Positions 56,850 through 64,000 of a DNA stretch of 64,000 nucleotides are shown here, piece after piece. Under the pieces are notes generated by a model. That model was not told where the DNA came from. It saw only the letters and a list, made by a program, of their open reading frames with translations, and did not search any database. Source of the stretch: Streptococcus parasuis (lineage in GTDB: Bacteria > Bacillota > Bacilli > Lactobacillales > Streptococcaceae); contig NZ_AP024276.1 in the NCBI RefSeq assembly GCF_021654455.1, positions 868,001-932,000 of the forward strand, in the 5' to 3' direction. Position numbers and translations under genes: made by a program. Every line of letters begins with the position of its first letter. Position 1 is the first letter of the stretch.

Positions 56850-56866
56850 TATAGTTAAAACTTATA
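56850..56866 (+). promoter_or_regulatory. Candidate MET-box upstream of metA
   Basis: TATAGTTAAAACTTATA has one perfect TATAGTT half and a partly matching second half, within the same consensus used for the candidate at 44473. The metA -10 region (TATAATATAAT) follows about 60 bases later. Confidence 0.5.
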
Positions 56867-56951
56867 ACTAAGCCTAGTTTTATTCTAATTGAAATGCTGT
56901 TCTTCCTGTTCTATAATATAATAGAGATAAGTTCGTTCAGGAGGTTAGAGT

Positions 56952-57893
56952 ATGCCAATTAAAATCGAAAAATCATTACCGGCAGTAGATATTTTAAGGA
57001 AAGAGAATATTTTTGTAATGGATAGCGACCGTGCTAGCCATCAGGATATCCGTCCCATAAAGATATTGATTCTAAATCTCATGCCTCAGAAAATTGTGAC
57101 GGAGACTCAGTTGCTCCGTCTTTTGGCTAATACGCCATTGCAATTGGAAGTTGAATTCCTCTACATGGCGAGTCATGAGTCGAAAAATACACATTCAGAC
57201 CATTTAGAACAATTTTACAAAACGTTTGAGCAGGTCAAAGATTCCTATTTTGATGGCTTGATTGTAACTGGAGCACCAGTAGAAAATATGCCATTCGAAG
57301 CGGTTGATTATTGGTCTGAACTTGTATCTGTATTAGAATGGTCGAAAAATCATGTTTTTTCAACCTTGCATATCTGTTGGGGCGCGCAGGCTGGACTCTA
57401 TGCTCGATACGGAGTACAAAAACATAGTATGAATCGCAAGCTTTCAGGGGTTTATAGACAGGATGTTATCAACAATACAAATCCATTGATGCGTGGATTT
57501 GACGATGATTTTCAATCGCCGCATTCGCGATACACAGAGGTGAAAGCTGCTGATATTTCTCATTTGAATGACCTTGAAATTCTTTCATGTGGTGAGGAAG
57601 TCGGCTTATCAATTTTGGCCAGTAAGAACTTGCGTGAAGTCTATAGTTTTGGTCATCTGGAATATGATCGCGATACCCTTGCAAAAGAATACCAGCGAGA
57701 CTGTTTAGCTGGAAAAAATCCACATATCCCTGAGAATTATTTCAGAAATGATGACCCATCAACCAGACCTGCCCTTTCATGGAATTTGCCTGCTGCTCAA
57801 TTTTTTACTAACTGGATAAACTACGCGGTCTATCAAGAAACACCGTATGACTGGAAACTATTTGAAGATTCTGCCCTTTCAGCGAGTCTATAA
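56952..57893 (+). CDS. metA: Homoserine O-acetyltransferase (MetA family)
   Basis: 313 residues. This enzyme activates homoserine in the first dedicated step of methionine synthesis. Catalytic Cys142 is in [10 protein letters not shown], and the His/Glu pair is in [10 protein letters not shown]. Residue 111 is Glu ([10 protein letters not shown]); in this family Glu111 goes with acetyl-CoA use and Gly111 with succinyl-CoA, so the acetyl form is predicted. Length fits. CAGGAGG precedes the ATG, and a MET-box candidate lies upstream. dnaD follows after nine bases. Confidence 0.95.
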   Translation: MPIKIEKSLPAVDILRKENIFVMDSDRASHQDIRPIKILILNLMPQKIVTETQLLRLLANTPLQLEVEFLYMASHESKNTHSDHLEQFYKTFEQVKDSYFDGLIVTGAPVENMPFEAVDYWSELVSVLEWSKNHVFSTLHICWGAQAGLYARYGVQKHSMNRKLSGVYRQDVINNTNPLMRGFDDDFQSPHSRYTEVKAADISHLNDLEILSCGEEVGLSILASKNLREVYSFGHLEYDRDTLAKEYQRDCLAGKNPHIPENYFRNDDPSTRPALSWNLPAAQFFTNWINYAVYQETPYDWKLFEDSALSASL

Positions 57894-57902
57894 AGAGGAT
57901 AT

Positions 57903-58577
57903 ATGAATTATTCACAGCAATTTCGACAAGGGAATGTAGTCATTCCTGCAGCTCTTTTATTACACTACAAAGAATTATTTTCATCAGCAGATGATTTTCT
58001 CATCTGGCAGTTTTTCTTTTATCAAAATACTTCACATTTGGAATCGTTAGCCCCTAGTGAAGTTGCTCAGGCCACAGGAAAAACAGTGGCACAAGTCAAT
58101 CAAGCAATTGAAAACCTGCAAGAAGCTGGGCTATTAGAATTTAAAACGATCAGTATCGCAGGAGAAATCGAAATGATTTTTGATGCCCTACCTGCACTCG
58201 AGAAACTAGATGTGCTATCAGAATCAAAACAAGCTGTTGAAATAGTTCGGACTGAAAATGATTTGAAAACCTTGGTTGGAGATTTTGAAAGGGAGTTGGG
58301 TCGCTTCCTATCCCCATTTGAAATTGAAGATTTACAAAAGACGGTTGAAGATGACAAAACTTCTGTTGACTTGGTTCGAGCTGCTTTGAAAGAAGCTGTT
58401 TTTAACAATAAAACCAATTGGAAATATATCCAGGCTATTTTGCGAAACTGGCGCCGTGAAGGAATAACCACAGTGGCACAGGTAGAAGCTAAAAATATAG
58501 AAAGAGACATCCAGAATCCTAAGAATGTAACTGTCTCCAGTGATTTTCTTGATGCAATGAACCTCTGGAAAGAGTAA
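57903..58577 (+). CDS. dnaD: DNA replication initiation protein DnaD
   Basis: 224 residues: an N-terminal winged-helix domain (about 1-90, with ASEVAQATGKTV-like recognition region) and a C-terminal DnaB_2 domain (FERELGRFLSPFEIEDLQK to NWKYIQAILRNWRREGI, about 130-200), ending in the YxxxILxxW helix. DnaD loads the replicative helicase with DnaB and DnaI. It forms a tight run with trmK and the Nif3-like gene. Confidence 0.92.
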   Translation: MNYSQQFRQGNVVIPAALLLHYKELFSSADDFLIWQFFFYQNTSHLESLAPSEVAQATGKTVAQVNQAIENLQEAGLLEFKTISIAGEIEMIFDALPALEKLDVLSESKQAVEIVRTENDLKTLVGDFERELGRFLSPFEIEDLQKTVEDDKTSVDLVRAALKEAVFNNKTNWKYIQAILRNWRREGITTVAQVEAKNIERDIQNPKNVTVSSDFLDAMNLWKE

Positions 58578-58578
58578 T

Positions 58579-59262
58579 ATGGAAACAAAATTATCAAAAA
58601 GACTAGAAACAGTCGCAGATTTTGTGCCACAAGGGGCACGATTAGTTGATGTGGGGAGTGACCATGCTTATCTCCCTCTTTTTTTGGTAGAGCAGAAGCG
58701 CATTGATTTTGCCATTGCTGGTGAGGTCGTTCAAGGTCCCTACCAGTCAGCGCTCCAGAATGTCGAGCTGGCAGGTCAATCTGATGCGATTCAGGTACGG
58801 CTGGCCAATGGACTTGCTGCAGTAGAGGAACAAGACCAGATTTCAGCGGTGACCATAGCTGGTATGGGAGGGCGTTTAATTGCCGATATTTTAGAAGCTG
58901 GAAAAGAAAAGTTGGGTTCGGTTGAACGGCTCATTTTACAACCGAACAATCGCGAAGATGATGTTCGGAATTGGTTGGTTCAGAATCAATTTAAGCTCAT
59001 TGCTGAGGAGATTGTAGAAGAGAACGATAAGATTTATGAGATTCTGGTAGCAGAAAAAGGTTCAATGGACTTGACAGCTACTCAATTGCGTTTTGGTCCT
59101 TTCTTATCAATCAAACATTCCCCTGTTTTTCAGAAAAAGTGGCTTAAGGAGTTGGATAAGCTGAGTTTAGCTTTGGAACAAGTACCTCTTGAACGCCATA
59201 GTGATCGCTCCGCTATTTCCCAAAAAATGGATCAAATAAAGGAGGTTCTTTATGTTAGCTAA
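58579..59262 (+). CDS. trmK: tRNA (adenine22-N1)-methyltransferase
   Basis: 227 residues. A Rossmann-fold SAM domain starts [18 protein letters not shown] (near residue 22), followed by [11 protein letters not shown], the family-specific [14 protein letters not shown] and [16 protein letters not shown]-terminal coiled-coil follows. TrmK makes m1A22 in tRNA. It starts one base after dnaD and overlaps the next gene by 11 bases. Confidence 0.94.
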   Translation: METKLSKRLETVADFVPQGARLVDVGSDHAYLPLFLVEQKRIDFAIAGEVVQGPYQSALQNVELAGQSDAIQVRLANGLAAVEEQDQISAVTIAGMGGRLIADILEAGKEKLGSVERLILQPNNREDDVRNWLVQNQFKLIAEEIVEENDKIYEILVAEKGSMDLTATQLRFGPFLSIKHSPVFQKKWLKELDKLSLALEQVPLERHSDRSAISQKMDQIKEVLYVS

Positions 59263-60046
59263 GCACGTCATTGAGCGTTACCAATCCTTTTGTCCGCCAT
59301 CTTTGGCCATGGAGGGTGACGTAACTGGTTTGCAGATTGGAACATTGAACAAGGAAATCCAGCGAGTAATGGTCACCTTGGATATCCGTGAGACGACTGT
59401 GGCAGAGGCTATCGATAAACAGATAGACCTGATTATCGTCAAGCATGCTCCAATTTTTCGTCCAATAAAGGATTTAGTGGCTGACAATCCACAGACCAAG
59501 ATGTATCTGGACTTGATTAAACACGATATTGCGGTCTATGTTAGCCACACTGATATTGATGTAGTGGATGGTGGGCTTAACGATTGGTTTTGCGAGTTGT
59601 TGGGTATCCATGATACAACATATTTACTGGAGACATCAGAGGGTCAAGGGCTTGGTCGTGTTGGAACAATAGCAGAGCAGACGCTAGGAGAGTTGGCCTT
59701 GAAAATAAAATCTGTCTTTGGTCTTGATGCTGTACGTCTAGTGACTTATGGCCATCAGTCACAACAATATGTCAGTCGAGTTGCAATCTGTGGTGGGAGC
59801 GGAGGCTCTTATTATCAGACAGCCCTTGAAAAGGGGGCTGAGGTCTACATCACCGGTGATATCTACTACCACACAGCTCAAGACATGTTAACAAAGGGGT
59901 TACTGGCTATTGATCCAGGGCATCATATCGAAGCCTTATTTATCAAGCGAGTTGCTGATTTATTGGAAACTTGGAAAAAGGAAGAAGGTTGGGAAGTGGA
60001 GATCTTTGCATCGACAGTTTCGACCAATCCATTCAGACATTTATAA
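59252..60046 (+). CDS. Nif3-like dinuclear metal-centre protein
   Basis: 264 residues of the Nif3/YbgI family. Metal-ligand motifs are VKHAPIFRP (near residue 70), [15 protein letters not shown] (near 100) and the C-terminal [12 protein letters not shown], which together can hold two metal ions. Family members form hexameric rings; their reaction is unsettled, with GTP cyclohydrolase-like claims for some. Coupling to trmK is common in Firmicutes. AAGGAGGTTC sets the start. Confidence 0.92.
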   Translation: MLAKHVIERYQSFCPPSLAMEGDVTGLQIGTLNKEIQRVMVTLDIRETTVAEAIDKQIDLIIVKHAPIFRPIKDLVADNPQTKMYLDLIKHDIAVYVSHTDIDVVDGGLNDWFCELLGIHDTTYLLETSEGQGLGRVGTIAEQTLGELALKIKSVFGLDAVRLVTYGHQSQQYVSRVAICGGSGGSYYQTALEKGAEVYITGDIYYHTAQDMLTKGLLAIDPGHHIEALFIKRVADLLETWKKEEGWEVEIFASTVSTNPFRHL

Positions 60047-60086
60047 TCAGTGTCCTGACATTGGCTCACATCCAAAATAGACAGTC

Positions 60087-60113
60087 AAGCTACGTTTTTG
60101 CGTGGCTTTTTTT
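60087..60113 (+). terminator. Terminator of the dnaD-trmK-nif3 run
   Basis: AAGCTACG (60087-60094) pairs with CGTGGCTT (60101-60108, one G-U) before a T run. Confidence 0.8.
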
Positions 60114-60139
60114 GAAAAAAAAACTTGTGTTTTTTTGAA

Positions 60140-60157
60140 AATTAGGGTATCCTAATT
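60140..60157. promoter_or_regulatory. Operator-like palindrome in the ZIP-transporter promoter
   Basis: AATTAGG-GTAT-CCTAATT is a perfect 7+7 dyad. TTGAAA (60135-60140) and a TATTGT/TAATAT -10 region flank it, so a bound protein would block the promoter. The TTAGG/CCTAA halves recall DtxR-type metal regulators, but no regulator can be named. Confidence 0.6.
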
Positions 60158-60195
60158 ATTGTAATATGTCAGGTTAATTTAGAATGGAAGTCGTT

Positions 60196-61020
60196 ATGAA
60201 CTGGTTTACACACCAGCCTGTGGTTTTACAGGCTCTCTTGGCAGGTTTATTTACTTGGTTTTGCACCATTGTCGGCTCTGCAGTTGTCTTTTTCTTTAGA
60301 ACGGTCAGTCGGCGTTTGTTGGATACCATGCTAGGCTTTGCAGCAGGTGTTATGATTGCTGCGTCATTTTGGTCTTTGCTTGCTCCCTCAATTAGTTATG
60401 CAGAGCAGTCTTATGGCAATCTTGCATGGATTCCTGCGGCAGTTGGATTTGCAGCAGGTGGAATCTTTTTACGTTTGGTTGATGCGGGTGTTCCGCATTT
60501 GCATTTAGGTAATGACAAAGAGGATGCTGAGGGTGGAGACGAGCGAGAGCGAAAAAAATTATCAAAGACAGCCCTCTTATTTTTGGCCATTACCATTCAC
60601 AATATCCCAGAAGGCTTAGCAGTTGGTGTCACCTTTGGTGCCCTTGCTGCTAATAATAGCTCAGTAGCATTTATTGGAGCTTTGGGATTGGCTCTTGGTA
60701 TTGGTATACAAAATATTCCGGAGGGAGCTGCCTTGGCTATTCCGATTCGTACAGACGGTGCATCGCGTTGGAAGGCCTTTTATTGGGGTTCAATGTCTGC
60801 AATTGTTGAACCAATCGCAGCTGTACTTGGCGCCTTTGCAGTTACCTTTATGACCCCTATTTTACCTTACGCCCTTTCCTTCGCAGCTGGTGCAATGATC
60901 TTCGTTGTCGTAGAGGAGCTCATTCCAGAATCACAGACAAATGGCAATACGGATATTGCTACTCTAGGACTCATGGCTGGTTTTATTATCATGATGATTC
61001 TAGATGTTGCGTTGGGGTGA
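60196..61020 (+). CDS. ZIP family metal transporter (GufA type)
   Basis: 274 residues with about eight membrane helices. The metal-path motifs are HNIPEGLAVGVTFGA (near residue 134) and IQNIPEGAALAIP (near 175), with the acidic EELIPES late in the protein. A loop with HLHLGNDKEDAEGGDERERKK follows the third helix and could bind metal. ZIP proteins take up zinc, manganese or iron; the ion is not predictable. ATG 60196 is preferred, with GGAAG upstream; an in-frame ATG at 60184 would overlap that site. Confidence 0.9.
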   Translation: MNWFTHQPVVLQALLAGLFTWFCTIVGSAVVFFFRTVSRRLLDTMLGFAAGVMIAASFWSLLAPSISYAEQSYGNLAWIPAAVGFAAGGIFLRLVDAGVPHLHLGNDKEDAEGGDERERKKLSKTALLFLAITIHNIPEGLAVGVTFGALAANNSSVAFIGALGLALGIGIQNIPEGAALAIPIRTDGASRWKAFYWGSMSAIVEPIAAVLGAFAVTFMTPILPYALSFAAGAMIFVVVEELIPESQTNGNTDIATLGLMAGFIIMMILDVALG

Positions 61021-61038
61021 ATAAAATATATTTGAGAA

Positions 61039-61062
61039 GAGTCTGGCTATCAGGCTTTTTTC
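61039..61062 (+). terminator. Terminator of the ZIP gene
   Basis: AGTCTGG-CTAT-CAGGCT (one G-U) with a T run. Confidence 0.7.
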
Positions 61063-61064
61063 TT

Positions 61065-61094
61065 ATGACATCATAGTGAAAAATATGGTATAAT
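61065..61094 (+). promoter_or_regulatory. Promoter of the rfb (dTDP-rhamnose) genes
   Basis: ATGACA (61065-61070), 18-base spacer, extended -10 TGGTATAAT (TATAAT 61089-61094). Confidence 0.65.
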
Positions 61095-61127
61095 GAACTG
61101 ATATTAATTGATGGAAGGTACTCTTAT

Positions 61128-61997
61128 ATGAAAGGTATTATTCTGGCAGGTGGGTCTGGGACTCGTCTCTACCCATTGACTCGCGCAGCTTCTAAGCAGC
61201 TGATGCCGATTTATGACAAACCAATGATTTATTACCCATTGTCAACACTCATGTTGGCTGGGATTAAAGAAATCCTAATTATTTCTACTCCTCAGGATCT
61301 ACCTCGATTCAAGGATATGTTGGGTGATGGTTCTGAATTGGGAATTTCTCTCTCTTATGCAGAACAACCAAGTCCAGATGGACTTGCACAAGCCTTCATT
61401 ATCGGTGAAGAATTCATCGGTGATGACCATGTAGCCCTTATATTAGGGGATAACATTTACCATGGAAATGGCTTGACTAAGATGTTGCAACGTGCTGCAA
61501 GCAAAGATAAAGGGGCAACTGTCTTCGGTTACCAAGTAAAAGACCCAGAACGCTTTGGTGTTGTTGAGTTTGACGCAGATATGAATGCTATCTCTATCGA
61601 AGAAAAACCAGAGAATCCAAAATCAAATTTTGCGGTTACAGGTTTGTATTTCTATGACAATGATGTCGTTGAGATTGCGAAAAATATCAAACCATCTCCT
61701 CGTGGTGAGCTGGAAATCACTGATGTAAACAAGGCTTACTTAGATCGCGGTGATTTATCAGTTGAATTGATGGGACGTGGTTTTGCATGGTTGGACACTG
61801 GTACACATGAGAGTCTCTTAGAAGCAGCTCAATACATCGAAACAGTTCAACGTTTGCAAAATGTTCAAGTAGCAAACTTGGAAGAAATTGCCTACCGCAT
61901 GGGCTACATCACAAAAGAACAAGTGTACGAATTGGCACAGCCACTCAAGAAAAATGAATACGGACAATACTTGCTCCGTTTGATTGGAGAAGCCTAA
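61128..61997 (+). CDS. rfbA: Glucose-1-phosphate thymidylyltransferase
   Basis: 289 residues. First step of dTDP-L-rhamnose synthesis: glucose 1-phosphate + dTTP to dTDP-glucose. It has the nucleotidyltransferase start [32 protein letters not shown], the metal-binding [10 protein letters not shown] and LTSLL-like tail sequences. GGAAGG precedes the ATG. Streptococci need dTDP-rhamnose for the rhamnose-glucose wall polysaccharide. Overlaps rfbC by one base (TAATG). Confidence 0.97.
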   Translation: MKGIILAGGSGTRLYPLTRAASKQLMPIYDKPMIYYPLSTLMLAGIKEILIISTPQDLPRFKDMLGDGSELGISLSYAEQPSPDGLAQAFIIGEEFIGDDHVALILGDNIYHGNGLTKMLQRAASKDKGATVFGYQVKDPERFGVVEFDADMNAISIEEKPENPKSNFAVTGLYFYDNDVVEIAKNIKPSPRGELEITDVNKAYLDRGDLSVELMGRGFAWLDTGTHESLLEAAQYIETVQRLQNVQVANLEEIAYRMGYITKEQVYELAQPLKKNEYGQYLLRLIGEA

Positions 61998-62589
61998 TGA
62001 CAGAAAACTTTTTCGGTAAAACACTAGCAGCTCGTCCTGTTGAAGCCATTCCTGGAATGTTAGAATTTGACATTCCAGTTCATGGCGACAACCGTGGCTG
62101 GTTCAAGGAGAACTTCCAAAAGGAAAAAATGTTGCCACTCGGCTTCCCAGAAAGCTTCTTTGCAGAAGGAAAATTGCAAAATAATGTTTCCTTCTCTCGC
62201 AAAAACGTTCTTCGTGGTCTTCACGCAGAGCCTTGGGATAAATACATCTCAGTGGCGGATGGTGGAAAGGTCTTGGGAACTTGGGTCGATCTTCGTGAAG
62301 GAGAGACCTTCGGTAATACTTACCAAACCGTTATCGATGCTTCAAAAGGTATCTTCGTTCCGCGCGGAGTAGCCAATGGTTTCCAAGTCTTATCAGACTT
62401 TGTATCATACAGTTACTTGGTTAATGACTATTGGGCTTTGGAACTTAAGCCCAAGTATGCCTTTGTCAACTACGCAGACCCTAGTCTCGACATTAAATGG
62501 GAAAACTTAGAAGAAGCAGAAGTCTCAGAAGCAGATAAAAACCACCCACTCCTCAAGGACGTAAAGCCTTTGAGAAAAGAGGACCTCTA

Positions 62590-62590
<1 letters not shown>
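61997..62590 (+). CDS. rfbC: dTDP-4-dehydrorhamnose 3,5-epimerase family protein
   Basis: 197 residues of the RmlC cupin family: DIPVHGDNRGWFKENFQ, NNVSFSRKNVLRGLHAEPWDKYISV with the catalytic-dyad His, VPRGVANGFQVLSD and YLVNDYW with the Tyr. The RGLHAEP segment differs from the usual RGLHYQ, as is typical of the streptococcal form. Linked by one-base overlaps to rfbA and to the next gene. Confidence 0.92.

Positions 62591-64000
<1,410 letters not shown>

Overview
The window is chromosomal DNA from a low-GC Gram-positive coccus, most likely Streptococcus suis or a very close relative. This is inferred from the FAD-dependent GlpO oxidase, water-forming NADH oxidase, DUF3114 and DUF3042 proteins, an asd-type RNA leader, an Mga-family regulator and small RUP-like repeats. 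No rRNA, tRNA or CRISPR was seen.

Layout. 1-3.4 kb: end of an AlkD-like gene, a DUF1905 gene, an asd RNA, then asd and dapA (diaminopimelate/lysine branch) and a tandem repeat. 3.6-10.8 kb: a Nox-like flavoprotein lacking the redox cysteine, an Mga-family regulator, and glpK-glpO-glpF behind a cre box. 10.9-14.7 kb: a ring-cleaving dioxygenase/esterase pair resembling Bacillus mhq genes, split by a hairpin-rich repeat, then pepF. 14.8-18.4 kb: a lone ATP-cone protein, a complete IS1182-family element and nox. 18.6-24.2 kb: pcrA, then a TPP riboswitch and a HAD-thiD-thiM-thiE salvage operon with a MITE-like insert in its leader.

24.7-38.4 kb is the main accessory region: a class B-like sortase, a six-helix membrane protein and a 3129-residue secreted RHS/YD-repeat wall protein in one operon. 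The variable C-terminus of the RHS protein looks like polymorphic toxin type 44, the type I associate with the TelC lipid II phosphatase. Two tandem cassettes of membrane-anchored small proteins follow, each pairing an unknown 161-167-residue family with a TipC-like putative immunity protein. A 91-bp direct repeat and gene scraps between them suggest growth by recombination.

38.6-46 kb: a secreted orphan, a YjjG-type HAD phosphatase, a CPBP protease, two RUP-like repeats, an IS3-family element with a canonical -1 slippery site, a MetE-like methyltransferase divergent from a CynX/NimT-type transporter with a MET-box candidate between them, and a DUF3042 gene. 46-60 kb: housekeeping genes miaA-hflX-hyp-rnz-SDR, cls, recJ-DUF3114, apt, metA (acetyl-type), dnaD-trmK-nif3. 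60-64 kb: a ZIP metal transporter with an operator-like palindrome, then the dTDP-rhamnose genes rfbA, rfbC, a small hypothetical gene and rfbB, which runs off the end.
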